NCBI RefSeq assembly: GCF_964273065.1
Contig: NZ_OZ186815.1
Coordinates: 5,704,001-5,768,000 of the forward strand
Direction: 5' to 3'
DNA from: Nocardiopsis dassonvillei_B
GTDB taxonomy: Bacteria; Actinomycetota; Actinomycetes; Streptosporangiales; Streptosporangiaceae
DNA: 64,000 bases
Shown here: positions 49,001-58,253 of the stretch, one piece after another
How the letters are laid out: each line of letters begins with the position of its first letter
How positions within the stretch are numbered: position 1 is the first letter of the stretch
Position numbers and translations under genes: made by a program
The notes under the pieces: model-generated
What the model was told of the DNA's origin: nothing
The model's input: only the letters and a program-made list of their open reading frames with translations
Database searches by the model: none

Positions 49001-51000
49001 CGCTGCTCACCGCACTCGGCCGCTTCCTGCCCCTGCGGGCGACCGGGAACGGGGACGTGCGCGGCCACATCGAGGCCACGTCGCGCTTCCTGCGCGGGGA
49101 GGGCGGCACCGAACTGCTGGCCGGGCGGCCGCGCGCCACCCTCGACTGGTCCGGGCTCCCCGGGGCGGTCGGACAGCTGGCCTGGTCGGCGGCCTCCCCG
49201 CTGACCGGTGAGGAGGAGCGCGCCGCACTGACCGACTTCCTCACCCGCTGGGCCGGCACCGTGTTCGCCGACCCCGACGTCGAGCTGGACCTGGGGGCCG
49301 TGGTCTCCGCGGAGGAGCACGACCCGGCCGCGGTGGGTACCGGCGGCGGCCGCAGGGCCGGGCTCGGCCTGGTCCCGGACCTCTCCGGCCGGCCTGGGAG
49401 CAAGGACGAGAAGCGCTCCCAGTGGTTCGCCGAGGTCAGGTCCGCAGACCCCCTCCCCCTGCCCGGGGGGCTGCGCGAGGTGGACCGCACCCGGGTCGCC
49501 CCCGGCTGGGGCACCGCCGGGACGATCACTGCGTTCCTGTCCGCCCTGGCCGAGAACGGGCCTCTGACCTGGGACGACGAGGCGATCGGGGTGCTCTCCG
49601 AGCGCACCGGCCTGCCCTCCGAGGCCGCGGTCCTGCTCCTGCACCAGCGCTTCGACGCGCACGCGGTCTCCACTCAGGACCGCAGGTCGCTGGGCCTGAA
49701 CGAGGCCCGGGTCGATATCGGCGTCGAGGAGCTCGGCGCGGGCCGTCCGGACCGCGGACTGTGGTCGGCGCTGTACCGCGACGCCCTGCCCGGCCCGGAA
49801 GGGCTCGCCGAGCTGTGGTCCCCGGCCGGGACGCGCGCCGCCGCCGAGCGGATCGCCGACGCCTGGAACCGACTCCGGGGTCCGCGCCCACCGCTGCCGG
49901 AGACCGTGCTGGACGCCCTCGACGCCCCCTGGCGGCCCGCCGGACCCGGCGCGGTGCGCCTGCTGGCGGACCCCTCCGTCCACCCCGCCCTGGCCGGGGA
50001 CGTCCGCAGCCGCCTCACGGTCCAGGAGAGGCACGGGCGGACCGTCATCGGGCTGGAGTTCGAGCCCGAGCAGGGACGGGACCTGGCAGGACTGCTCCAG
50101 GAGTTCGCCCTGCTGATCCCCTGGGCGTACACCGAACTCCCCGCGGGAGACCCGGTCCGCGAGGCCGTCCCCGGACTGCTGAGGACCGTGCGCGCCCGCC
50201 TGGACGCCCCCGACCTGCTGCTGCACGCCACCACCCTCTGGCGGGAGGACCACGGGGGCCTCCTCGAGCGGATCGGCGGGGAGCCCCATCCGGTGTCCGG
50301 CAGGGACGGCGCCGCCGCCGAGGGTACCGACAACGGGACCGTGGTCGCGGTCGTGTCGGACTACTCGCTGCACCTGTGGTTCCGCCCCGCCCGCTTCGGC
50401 GACGAGGTGGAGGCCCGCGCGCTGCGGGCCCTGCTCCAGGAGGGCGAGCACCCCTCCTACCGCCACTCCGCGGTCAAGGTGGTGGACCTGCTGCGCAGCC
50501 CCGGGTTCACCGCGATCGCCGAGCGCATCGCCTCCGGGGGACTGCCCGCGGGCTCCCGCGAGTACGACCCGGCCGCCTCCGTGCCGGACCTGCTCACCGA
50601 GGCCGCGGGTGTGCACGGGCTGTCCGAGGACGCCGCCCGGCTCTACCTCCAGCTGCTCGCGGTCCTGGAGCCGACCGACAAGAAGGTCCGTGCCCTCAAC
50701 GGGTGGACCCTCGCCCGGCACAGGAGGGCCCAGGTCGAACTGCTCGAACGCGACCTGGTCATGACCGCCAAGCGGGCGCGGGCCGGACGCACGGTCTTCC
50801 TGCCCGGCGAGTGGACCGACATCAAGCAGGGGCCCGACCTGCCCTTCGAGACATGGAAGGCGCCGCTGTACGGCCTCACCCGGGTCGGCGGCGGTGTCTC
50901 CGGGCCCCTCTCCGGCCGCCACCTGCCCGTACGCCCGGTCCCGGAGATCTTCACCGAGGCCTGGCGGCGTACCCGTGAAGGCGACGCCCCCGGCATGTGA
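46069..51000 (+). CDS. 1643-residue protein of the MoxR-VWA-SWIM operon
   Basis: A giant soluble protein with no membrane helix. Residues 1-500 are mostly helical (repeat-like, SFLAAGNARTAAVMFGRAREAEQV). The middle (about 560-880) has many short strands with Trp/Tyr/Gly (YVQDRFLVGYSLDHDWYGYW, 607-626; WTVRDGGNGLVEVDP) as in a beta-propeller, and includes HTGGSCDCTAKWG. The C-terminal half is again helical (ERTGLPSEAAVLLLHQRFD; DLLTEAAGVHGLSEDAARLYL). I recognise no catalytic motif. It is coupled to the DUF4132 gene and is probably a scaffold or target-recognition subunit of the ATPase system. Confidence 0.75.
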   Translation: MTTPSEALLDAGLAPLDASVDGHTDTVSARVYTHPALGGRAVVRLLPDALAPAEDSAMDFLGFAEGESSEPLALTRPRGLGYPEWALVHDPDRRVRALALVRPMEKAARLAATRPGPAADEFARIAAEVPIPHLPAFWEQAGRSFLAAGNARTAAVMFGRAREAEQVYSLPVDEATRRESFLEFAFAGALTVKALTAHAAELSGRYAAERAYTEFRELAVRRTLGGLPPWTGLLKQMRSLARAAGIDQAGQERELLRELLSVPATSSAPEGFWKAARASLVALGREDTEVARALLGMFVDARGYEDTGFHSWWLELLSDAGSVDLLADPAQAVPGGAAGWLSRMIGHTRGWHRALPSGFLDLTVRIADRLRADGAPVDIAGSRASYSANIPADLLDLCLELGVPVVCQAGRRRLDLEAWVDHPRGGPRRDLRFLRSDPAWEPLVGEAVASYAGGYGGRRRAQRVLEDLLPHEYLHPYVERRLDALTGALGGGLLQVREGLEALRGAVTGEVFRTFPEHLERLAALDVADLLAATLSAGIIDEFSWPALEEAARDLGARGGGGTRLLGTASWPYYTLTSEERAIAVGPQGRVAEHVLSLPRGADDPVALYVQDRFLVGYSLDHDWYGYWSDAPGERLSFDYSSVVYGSRWRNDLPGGALLTADGARMNGERALRAGDPGGPRDRHVLSDGHTYWTVRDGGNGLVEVDPATGERGRESLPAFLEDLSPGPGEQLKETLSSLVPLPGPVSGGPLGDAEGPAGFAVLFGDDARRIVATDGRALEIRPTGESRNRLPSPIGLFTPPGGRTRALAVDNGVTLLDAQGRRMWNCHTGGSCDCTAKWGTPYLPPTQFWYFMAPRDTEASARLRTLRGPDLKDLLAAVASEHEAVRRAPVRGRRTAGAGNPSAGPVTAFTVEEKMPRSREAAQAALSGGGGTCDTGVADGVVGLACSAVLLRRELDEYLEAVGKAGETVDSGPEAEALLTALGRFLPLRATGNGDVRGHIEATSRFLRGEGGTELLAGRPRATLDWSGLPGAVGQLAWSAASPLTGEEERAALTDFLTRWAGTVFADPDVELDLGAVVSAEEHDPAAVGTGGGRRAGLGLVPDLSGRPGSKDEKRSQWFAEVRSADPLPLPGGLREVDRTRVAPGWGTAGTITAFLSALAENGPLTWDDEAIGVLSERTGLPSEAAVLLLHQRFDAHAVSTQDRRSLGLNEARVDIGVEELGAGRPDRGLWSALYRDALPGPEGLAELWSPAGTRAAAERIADAWNRLRGPRPPLPETVLDALDAPWRPAGPGAVRLLADPSVHPALAGDVRSRLTVQERHGRTVIGLEFEPEQGRDLAGLLQEFALLIPWAYTELPAGDPVREAVPGLLRTVRARLDAPDLLLHATTLWREDHGGLLERIGGEPHPVSGRDGAAAEGTDNGTVVAVVSDYSLHLWFRPARFGDEVEARALRALLQEGEHPSYRHSAVKVVDLLRSPGFTAIAERIASGGLPAGSREYDPAASVPDLLTEAAGVHGLSEDAARLYLQLLAVLEPTDKKVRALNGWTLARHRRAQVELLERDLVMTAKRARAGRTVFLPGEWTDIKQGPDLPFETWKAPLYGLTRVGGGVSGPLSGRHLPVRPVPEIFTEAWRRTREGDAPGM

Positions 51001-51082
51001 GCCCCCGCCCCGGCCCCGGTGCGACCCGCCGGGGCCGGGCCCCGACCCCCTGCCCCGAACCGACACCTCCGAGGAGCCCGCG

Positions 51083-52225
51083 GTGCCCGAACCCGCCACC
51101 GACGTGCAGATCGAACCCGCCGAGCGGCACCATGCCGGGGAACTGGCCTTCCTGGCCGCCCACGACACCGGACCGCGCCCGCCCGGCTGGGCGCTCACCC
51201 CCCGCGCCGTCGTGACCTTCATCGCCGGGAGCGGCGGGGAGCGGCTGCGGCTGCCCGCCCCCGTCGACGGGCTGCCCGACGCCCTGGAGATCCCCGCCAA
51301 GTTCGTCGGCGACCGCTCCCTGGTGGAGCGCTGCGTCGTCACCCTGGCCGGGGAGCGCGGCCTGCTCCTGGTCGGCGAACCCGGCACCGCCAAGTCCATG
51401 CTGTCCGAGCTGCTGGCCGCCGCGGTCTGCGGCACCGGCGCGCTCACCGTGCAGGGCACCGCGGGCACCAGCGAGGAGCACCTGCGCTACGGCTGGAACT
51501 ACGCGCTGCTGCTCGCCAAGGGCCCCGTCCCCGAGGCCCTGGCCCCCTCCCCGGTGCTCACCGCGATGCGCACCGGCCGCCTCGCCCGGGTCGAGGAGGT
51601 CACCCGGTGCCTGCCGGAGGTGCAGGACGCCCTGGTGTCGATCCTGTCCGACCGGCGGATGTCCGTCCCCGAGCTCGGCGACGAGGGCACCTTCCACGCC
51701 CGGCCCGGGTTCAACGTCATCGCCACCGCGAACCTGCGCGACCGCGGGGTGTCGGAGATGAGCGCCGCGCTCAAGCGCCGCTTCAACTTCGAGGTGGTGC
51801 CGCCCATCGCGGACCCGGCCGCCGAGGTGGCGCTGGTCCGGGAGCGGGCCGGTGCCGCCCTGGCCCGCCACGGGCACGCGCTGCCCGTGGACGACGCCGT
51901 CCTGGAGGCCCTGGTCACCGCGTTCCGGGACCTGCGCTCGGGGACATCGGCGGAGGGCTGGCCGGTGGAGCGGCCCACCACGGTGATGAGCACCGCCGAG
52001 GCCGTCGGCGTCACCACCTCCCTCGGGCTGCAGAGCGCCTACCTGGGGGTGACCGACCCGCTGTCGCTGCTGCCCGGGTACCTGCTGGGCGCGGTCCGCA
52101 AGGACGACCCGGAGGACCAGGGACGGCTGCTCGCCTACTGGGACTCCACCATCCGCCACCGCGCCGAGAACGGCGCGCGCATGTGGCGCCGCCTGTACGA
52201 GCTGCGCCACGTGCTGGGGGAGTGA
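51083..52225 (+). CDS. MoxR-type AAA+ ATPase
   Basis: The 380-residue ATPase has Walker A GEPGTAKS (98-105), the pore/insert region GTAGTSEEHLRYGWNYALLL (118-137), a Walker B-like segment LARVEEVTRCLPEVQDAL, sensor 1 IATANLRDRG and the arginine-finger region ALKRRFNFE. MoxR ATPases act with VWA-domain partners as chaperones that remodel or insert cofactors into protein complexes. GTG 51083 follows GAGGAG by 6 bases. The corresponding E. coli gene is yehL. Confidence 0.88.
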   Translation: MPEPATDVQIEPAERHHAGELAFLAAHDTGPRPPGWALTPRAVVTFIAGSGGERLRLPAPVDGLPDALEIPAKFVGDRSLVERCVVTLAGERGLLLVGEPGTAKSMLSELLAAAVCGTGALTVQGTAGTSEEHLRYGWNYALLLAKGPVPEALAPSPVLTAMRTGRLARVEEVTRCLPEVQDALVSILSDRRMSVPELGDEGTFHARPGFNVIATANLRDRGVSEMSAALKRRFNFEVVPPIADPAAEVALVRERAGAALARHGHALPVDDAVLEALVTAFRDLRSGTSAEGWPVERPTTVMSTAEAVGVTTSLGLQSAYLGVTDPLSLLPGYLLGAVRKDDPEDQGRLLAYWDSTIRHRAENGARMWRRLYELRHVLGE

Positions 52226-52226
52226 G

Positions 52227-55200
52227 TTGACCACCGCCCCCGAGGCCCCCGAGGCCGTGCTCGAGGCGCTGGCCGGGTGCGCCGCCCCCTACCTGGTGGG
52301 GGTGCGCCACCACTCGCCGGTGCTGGCCGCGGCGGTGCCCGCGCTGCTGGACGCCGCCGATCCGGACGCCCTGTTCGTCGAGCTCCCCTGGGAGGCCGGA
52401 CCGTGGCTGGACTGGCTCGCCCACCCGGCCACCGAGGCCCCCGTCGCCCTGGTGTTCGGCGACCCCGACGGGGGCGGCCACGCCTTCTACCCGTTCGCGG
52501 ACTTCTCGCCGGAGCTGGCGGCGCTGCGCTGGGCCCGGGCCCGCGGTGTCCCGGTGCACGCCGTCGACCTGCCGGTCGCGGTCGCGGTCCCGGGGGAGGC
52601 CCCGGACGCGGACCCGGGCCTGTCGCGGGCGCTGCTGCGCGCCGCCGGGGTGGAGGACGGCGAGGAACTGTGGGACCGCCTGGTGGAGGCCCGCTCCTAC
52701 GGCGCCGACCCCGAGCGCGTCCGCCGCGCCGCCCTGGCCCTGGGCTGGGCCCACCGCGCCGCCGACGCCGGGGGGCCGGGCCCGCGCGACCGCGCCCGCG
52801 AGGCGTGGATGCGCCGCCGCATCGCCGAGGTCGGGGCGGCCCGGCCGGCGGCCGTGGTGGGTGCCTACCACGCCGCCGCCCTGCTGCCCGACCCCGACCG
52901 CGCGGCCCTGCGCCACCTCCTCGCCGCCGACCCCGTCGACACCGCCGCCGGACCCGCCGGTGCCGGCGCCCCGCAGGCGCGCGGCCCGGCCGCGCCGCCC
53001 TCCGCCCCGCCCACCGGGGCCGCCTGGCTCGCGGTACCGGAGAGCCCGATCGACCTCCCCGCCGCCGCAGAGGTACCCGTGCCCGCACCCGGGGAGCACA
53101 CCGACGGTGTGGTCAGCGCCCTCATCCCCTACACCTTCGCCCTCCTGGACTCCCGGTCGGGCTACCCCGCGGGGATCCGCGACCCCGAGTGGCAGCAGGA
53201 CGTGCACACGGCGGGCGGCGTCCCCCACGCGGTGGAGGAGGCCGCGATCCGCCGACTGGCGGGGATCGGCGCCGGGCTGCGCGCCGACGGCCACGTGTGC
53301 GGCGTGCCCGACACCGCGGCCGCCTACCGCCTGGCCCGAGACCTGGCCGCCCTGCGCGGACTGCCCGCACCGGGCCGCCGCGAGCTCGTCGAGGCGCTCA
53401 CCACGGCGCTGGCCCAGGGCGAACCGCTGGGGCGCGCCCGGGCCCTGGCCCGCGCCGCCCGGCGCGAACTCATCGGCTCCCGCCGCGGACGCCCCGCCCC
53501 GGACGCCCCCGCCTCCGGCCTGGGCGTGCACGTCGCCGCCCTGGCGGCCCGGCTGCGGCTGCCGGGCCCCGACGACGACCCGCGCGAGCTGCGCCTGGAC
53601 CCCGAACGCTCCCCGCTGGACCGCGAACGGCACATCGCCCTGCAACGCGCGTCCGCCGCGGGCATCGCCTACGCCGAACCCGTGGAGTCCGCGGGCCCCA
53701 CCACCGACGGCGAGACCCTGGGGCGCACCTGGCGGGTCCGCTGGACCCCCTCCACCGGGGCCACGCTGGAACTGGCCTCCTGTTACGGCACCACCCTGGA
53801 ACAGGCCGCACGCGGCCGCCTCGCCGCCCGGCTGCGCGACCAGGAGGGGGACCTCGCCCCCGGAACCGCCGGCGACCTGCTCACCCGGGCCGCCGAGTGC
53901 GCACTGCCGGACCTGGCCGCCGAACTGGGCGCCCGGATCCTCGACGAGGTGCTGCCCCGGGCCGGTCTGACCGACGCCGTCACCCTCCACGACCGCCTCC
54001 AGCGGATCGTCGCCGGGCGGGTCCCCGGTCTGCCCGAGGCGCCCGGGTCCCTGGTACGGCTGCGCTCCCGGCTCGCCGAGGCCGCCGTCGCGTCCGTACC
54101 GGGCATGGCCGGCGCCACCGGCCGCGCCGACGCCGAGTCGCTGCTGCGTGTGGTGCGCATGGTCCAGGACCAGGCCTCCCTGCCCGGCGCGGTCGGACCC
54201 CAGCGGCTGCTGTGGCAGCTGCGCTCCCTGCTCACCGGCGGCGGGCCGCTCGCCCAGGGCGCGGCCCTGGCCGCACTGCTCCTCCTCGACGCCGCCCGGC
54301 CCGGGGAGGCCGCCGCCCGCCTGGCCGGCTGGGCGGACGACGCCTCCGACGGCGTCGCGTCGGCCCGCCGCCTCACCGGCGCCCTGGTGGTGGCCGCCCC
54401 GGTGCTGGAGGCCGATCCGGCGCTGCTGGACACCCTCACCGAGCGCGTGGAGGGCTGGGACGACGCCGGGTTCCTCGCCCGGCTGCCCGCGCTGCGCGAG
54501 GGGTTCGACGCGCTGTCCGCCGCGGCCCGCGGCCGTTTTCTGGACGCGGTCGCCGAACGCCTCGGCGAGGTGGACGCGGACCTCGACGTCCCCGCGGCCC
54601 TGGCCGCCGCCCTCGCCGACGCCGACACCACCGCCCGCACCGCCGTGAGCACCCTCCTGCCCGCTTTCCTCGCCACCGCCACCACCTCCGAGCGCCCCGG
54701 CACGGACCCGCGCCGAGGCACCGCCGCCCCGGCGGGAGGAGGACCCGGCGCGGTCCCGGACACCCCGCCGGAGGGGGGAGCCGGCCCCGCGCACCGCGCC
54801 ATCGGTGCCGCCGACCGCTGGCGGCTCGTGCTCGGCCGCGAACCGCGGGGAGGGTCCGCCCCCGCGCGGCGCGCGGCCCTCGCCCTGGACGAGCTCTACG
54901 GGCGCGGCCACGGTGAAGGCTCCCAGGACCCCACCGGGGGCCGGGGCCGCCCCGAACCCGCGCCCCGGGAATGGTCCGACGAACTCGAGGCGCTCTTCGG
55001 CGCCACCGTGCGCGAGGAGGTCCTGGGCCGGGCCGCCGAACGCGGCCGCGGCGACGTCCTCGAGCACCTGGACCCCGAGACCGTCACCCCCTCGGTCGAC
55101 CTCCTCGAACAGGTCCTCTCCCTGGCCGGCGCCCTGCCCGAGGCCCGACTGGCCCGGCTGCGGCCCCTGGTCAGGCGCATCACCGACCGGCTCACCGCCG

Positions 55201-55886
55201 AACTGGCCCGCCGCCTGCGCCCCGCCCTGACCGGCCTGTCCGTGCCCCGCCCCACCCGCCGCCGGGGAGGCCGCCTGGACCTGGGCCGCACCGTCCGCGC
55301 CAACCTGCACACCGTCCGCCCCGGCCCGGACGGGCCGCTGCTGCTCCCAGAGCGGCCGGTGTTCGCCACCCGCGCCCGGCGCAGCGCCGACTGGCACGTG
55401 CACATCGTCGTGGACGTCTCCGGGTCCATGGAGCGCTCCACGATCCACGCCGCCCTGGTCGCCGCGATCCTGCACGGCCTGCCCGCGCTGAGCGTCTCCC
55501 TGACCGCCTTCTCCACCGAGGTCGTCGACTTCACCGACCGGGTCCACGACCCCCTGGCCCTGCTGCTGGAGGTCTCGGTGGGCGGCGGCACCGACATCGG
55601 CGCGGCCCTGGCGCACACCCGCTCCGCCGTCCGCGTGCCGGGCCGCACCATCGTCGCCCTCATCACCGACTTCGAGGAGGGCGGCAGCCTCGCCCGCACC
55701 CTGGCCGAGGTGCGGGCCCTGGCCTCCGGCGGCGTCCACCTCCTCGGCCTGGCCGCCCTCGACCACGGCGGCGCACCCGTGTACAACCGCGCCATCGCCT
55801 CCTCCTTCGCCGACGCCGGGATGCCGGTGGCGGCGCTGGGACCGGAGGAGCTGGCGGCGTGGATCGGCGAGAAGGTGCGCGGTTGA
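52227..55886 (+). CDS. DUF5682-VWA fusion protein
   Basis: The 1219-residue protein starts at TTG 52227, one base after the ATPase stop. The N-terminal part (1-about 900) is DUF5682: VGVRHHSPVLAAAVPALL (25-42), DALFVELPWEA and HAVDLPVAVAVPG. The C-terminal part (about 1050-1215) is a von Willebrand A domain with an intact MIDAS: VDVSGSM (Asp1063, Ser1065, Ser1067), GGGTDIGAAL and ITDFEEGG. In E. coli the two parts are separate genes (YehM- and YehP-like); here they are one polypeptide. The VWA part is the expected partner of the MoxR ATPase. Confidence 0.85.
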   Translation: MTTAPEAPEAVLEALAGCAAPYLVGVRHHSPVLAAAVPALLDAADPDALFVELPWEAGPWLDWLAHPATEAPVALVFGDPDGGGHAFYPFADFSPELAALRWARARGVPVHAVDLPVAVAVPGEAPDADPGLSRALLRAAGVEDGEELWDRLVEARSYGADPERVRRAALALGWAHRAADAGGPGPRDRAREAWMRRRIAEVGAARPAAVVGAYHAAALLPDPDRAALRHLLAADPVDTAAGPAGAGAPQARGPAAPPSAPPTGAAWLAVPESPIDLPAAAEVPVPAPGEHTDGVVSALIPYTFALLDSRSGYPAGIRDPEWQQDVHTAGGVPHAVEEAAIRRLAGIGAGLRADGHVCGVPDTAAAYRLARDLAALRGLPAPGRRELVEALTTALAQGEPLGRARALARAARRELIGSRRGRPAPDAPASGLGVHVAALAARLRLPGPDDDPRELRLDPERSPLDRERHIALQRASAAGIAYAEPVESAGPTTDGETLGRTWRVRWTPSTGATLELASCYGTTLEQAARGRLAARLRDQEGDLAPGTAGDLLTRAAECALPDLAAELGARILDEVLPRAGLTDAVTLHDRLQRIVAGRVPGLPEAPGSLVRLRSRLAEAAVASVPGMAGATGRADAESLLRVVRMVQDQASLPGAVGPQRLLWQLRSLLTGGGPLAQGAALAALLLLDAARPGEAAARLAGWADDASDGVASARRLTGALVVAAPVLEADPALLDTLTERVEGWDDAGFLARLPALREGFDALSAAARGRFLDAVAERLGEVDADLDVPAALAAALADADTTARTAVSTLLPAFLATATTSERPGTDPRRGTAAPAGGGPGAVPDTPPEGGAGPAHRAIGAADRWRLVLGREPRGGSAPARRAALALDELYGRGHGEGSQDPTGGRGRPEPAPREWSDELEALFGATVREEVLGRAAERGRGDVLEHLDPETVTPSVDLLEQVLSLAGALPEARLARLRPLVRRITDRLTAELARRLRPALTGLSVPRPTRRRGGRLDLGRTVRANLHTVRPGPDGPLLLPERPVFATRARRSADWHVHIVVDVSGSMERSTIHAALVAAILHGLPALSVSLTAFSTEVVDFTDRVHDPLALLLEVSVGGGTDIGAALAHTRSAVRVPGRTIVALITDFEEGGSLARTLAEVRALASGGVHLLGLAALDHGGAPVYNRAIASSFADAGMPVAALGPEELAAWIGEKVRG

Positions 55887-55906
55887 CCACCCTGGAAGGA
55901 CCCCCG

Positions 55907-57673
55907 ATGACCGACCGGCCCCGCATCGCCCCCGAGCTGCTCGCCGCCCTGGTGGAGGCGGCCCCCGCCCGGGTGCGCCGCAAACTCGACGCCGCGCCCG
56001 GTGCCGCCCGGGAGTGGACGTGGACCCCGGACGGCGGAACGTGGACCGTCGCCGCGGGCGGCGAGACCGTCACCCTCACCGGCGCCGAGCTCACCGACCC
56101 CGGCCAGGCCGCGTGCACCTGCCTGCTCTCCCCGCGCTGCCTGCACCTGCTGTCGGCGGTGTCCCTGCTGGACACCACGCCCGACGACGGCCCCGCGGAG
56201 GACCCGGCCGCGCCCGACACCCCCGGCACCGCGAACGCCCCGCAGGAGGACCGCACGCCCGACCCCCTGTCCGAGCCCGTCGGCCCGGACGACGCCGCCC
56301 GCGCCGCGGCCCGCGCCGCGTGGAACGCCGCCGCCCGCGCCCTGGCCTCCGGGGTCCGCGCCGCGGGGTCCTCCGGGCGCGCCGAACTGCTGCGCGCCTC
56401 GGCCCTGGCCCGCGCCGCCCGCCTGCCCCGCCTGTCCGCCCTCTGCGTCGCGGTGGCGGCCGGGCCGCGCGACCACCCCACCGCCGACTTCGACCTGTCC
56501 GCCTACACCGCCGACCTCGGCGCCCTGCTCGACCTGGCCTGGCGGCTGGGCGGCGGTCCCGCGGGCGACCGCCCGGCCCCCACCCGGGCCGACGTCGGCG
56601 TGGGGCGGCGCGCCTACACCGAGATCGGGTCGCTGCGCCTGTACGGGCTGGGCTGTGAACGCGTGGTCACCGCCTCCGGGTACGCGGGCGTGGTCACCCA
56701 CCTGGTGTCGGTCGCGGACGGGGTGCCCCGGCGGTGGAGCGTCGCCAATATCGCGCCGGGCGGGCCCGAGCGGGCGGCCGCCGCGCACGGCGCCCGGGTC
56801 TCCTTCGGGGGGACCGCGCTGAGCCACCGCGACCTGGGGCGCGCGGCCCTGGTCGCCCAGCGCGTCGGGGCCGCCGCCGACGGGCGGCTCAGCGGCATGT
56901 CGGCCACCACGGCCGCCACCGCCCAGGCCCCGGCCTGGGACGAGGGACCCCTGGCGGTGCTCTGGGAGCGCCCGGTCGCGGAGCAGATCGCCGACGCCCT
57001 GGTGGCCCAGGGCGCACCCGCCCGCCGCAGCGGCGCCGACCTGGTCTTCGCCGAGTGCACCGTGACCGGGCCCCATCCGGAGGGCGCCGAGGCGACGGCC
57101 GGCGGCCGTCACCTCGTCCTGGCCGCCGACGGCGCCCGGGACCCGCTGCGCGCCCGCAACCTGGCCCGGATCGCCCGGGAGCCGGGGTCGGTGCTGCGGG
57201 TCATGGCCCGTCCGGTCCTGGAACGCCCCGGGCGCCTGGTGCCGATCACCGCCGACGGCCTGCCGGACCTGCCCCCGGCCCGGCGCGGCCGCGCCGACCT
57301 GTCCCTGGACACCCTGCGCTGGGCGGACCCCGTCGCGGCGGCCCCGCCGCCCCGGCCGGAACCCGTGCCGCCGCCCGCCGCCGACCCCGGGACCGCGGTG
57401 CTCGCCCGCGTGCTGGGCCGACTGGCCGAGGCGGGCCGGGAGGCGGCACCCGCCGACCCGGGCGGCCCCGGGGCCCGGATGCGCGACCGCCACCTGCCCA
57501 CCGGAGCCGACCTGCTCGCCGCACTGACGGAGGCCGCACGCGAACGAGTGCGCACGGCGACGGGGGAGTCGGCGGCGCCGCCTCCGGACCGGCTCGCCCT
57601 GGCCTGGCTGGCCGCCTCGACCTACCTCACCGCGGTCCGCCACCGCCTGCACACCCTCGCCTGGGGCGTGTGA
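55907..57673 (+). CDS. SWIM zinc-finger protein
   Basis: The 588-residue protein has a SWIM zinc finger, ACTCLLSPRCLHLL (Cys70, Cys72, Cys78, His80), near its N-terminus. A large helical region and a beta-rich middle (LYGLGCERVVTASGYAGVV) follow. SWIM fingers bind nucleic acid or protein. It corresponds by position to E. coli yehQ and ends the operon. ATG 55907 with GAAGGA six bases upstream is preferred; a TTG at 55883 would overlap the previous stop. Confidence 0.85.
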   Translation: MTDRPRIAPELLAALVEAAPARVRRKLDAAPGAAREWTWTPDGGTWTVAAGGETVTLTGAELTDPGQAACTCLLSPRCLHLLSAVSLLDTTPDDGPAEDPAAPDTPGTANAPQEDRTPDPLSEPVGPDDAARAAARAAWNAAARALASGVRAAGSSGRAELLRASALARAARLPRLSALCVAVAAGPRDHPTADFDLSAYTADLGALLDLAWRLGGGPAGDRPAPTRADVGVGRRAYTEIGSLRLYGLGCERVVTASGYAGVVTHLVSVADGVPRRWSVANIAPGGPERAAAAHGARVSFGGTALSHRDLGRAALVAQRVGAAADGRLSGMSATTAATAQAPAWDEGPLAVLWERPVAEQIADALVAQGAPARRSGADLVFAECTVTGPHPEGAEATAGGRHLVLAADGARDPLRARNLARIAREPGSVLRVMARPVLERPGRLVPITADGLPDLPPARRGRADLSLDTLRWADPVAAAPPPRPEPVPPPAADPGTAVLARVLGRLAEAGREAAPADPGGPGARMRDRHLPTGADLLAALTEAARERVRTATGESAAPPPDRLALAWLAASTYLTAVRHRLHTLAWGV

Positions 57674-57684
57674 CCGGCACCGGA

Positions 57685-57710
57685 CGGCCCGGCGGGTGGG
57701 CGCCGGGCCG
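57685..57710. terminator. Convergent terminator after the SWIM gene
   Basis: A perfect 10-bp stem (CGGCCCGGCG / CGCCGGGCCG, 6-base loop) lies between the SWIM gene and the convergent membrane-protein gene. Confidence 0.65.
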
Positions 57711-57718
57711 CCGCGGGG

Positions 57719-58114
57719 TCAGGGGCGGCGCCAGGCGAGCGCCGCCGCCCACACCGCGGCGCCGGTCAGGACCAGGGCCAGCGGCACGTGCGCCTGGAGC
57801 GGGCCGTAGGTGCCCAGCGCCGCCTGCGGGAAGCCCAGCAGGAACGCCAGCCCGCTGACCAGCAGCAGCGTCCGGGCGGCGCTTCCCCGGCCCGCCGACT
57901 TCCAGTACCAGAGCGCCGCCAGCAGCTGGAGCGCCGCCATCGCGTGCACCCCGAACGCCCCGAAGTAGTGCAGCGGCAGGGCCGCGGTGTTGAACGTCAC
58001 CAGCTGGCCCGCGGTGGCCCCCTCCCACAGGATCGCGGCCAGGTGGGCGAGCACGGCCACGCGCACCGCCCACAGCGGGGTCGTCACCGGGCGGGGCGGG
58101 GTTGTCCTGTCCAT
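57719..58114 (-). CDS. Four-TM hypothetical membrane protein
   Basis: The 131-residue product has four hydrophobic helices (about 14-32, 45-66, 77-97, 105-127) with HLAAILWEG and FGVHAMAAL containing His residues within helices. Small His-bearing four-helix proteins are common next to oxidase genes, but no family is recognised. The ATG start at 58114 gives a short charged leader. Confidence 0.7.
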   Translation of the reverse strand: MDRTTPPRPVTTPLWAVRVAVLAHLAAILWEGATAGQLVTFNTAALPLHYFGAFGVHAMAALQLLAALWYWKSAGRGSAARTLLLVSGLAFLLGFPQAALGTYGPLQAHVPLALVLTGAAVWAAALAWRRP

Positions 58115-58253
58115 GGCGGGCCTCTTCGTCTACGTTCGCCTGCGCGGAAAAGCCGACCCGGCCATTGTGCACCGGCGGGAGGGAGGGCCGCCGCGGACCG
58201 GCGGTCACGTCCGGGCCCTTGCCCGGCCGGGAATCCCGCTACGATCTTTGCCC

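Noticed and set aside
45895..51468. 1857-codon minus-strand frame opposite the giant gene
   Set aside because: Gly/Val/Gln-rich shadow; the plus strand has translational coupling on both sides and normal protein composition.
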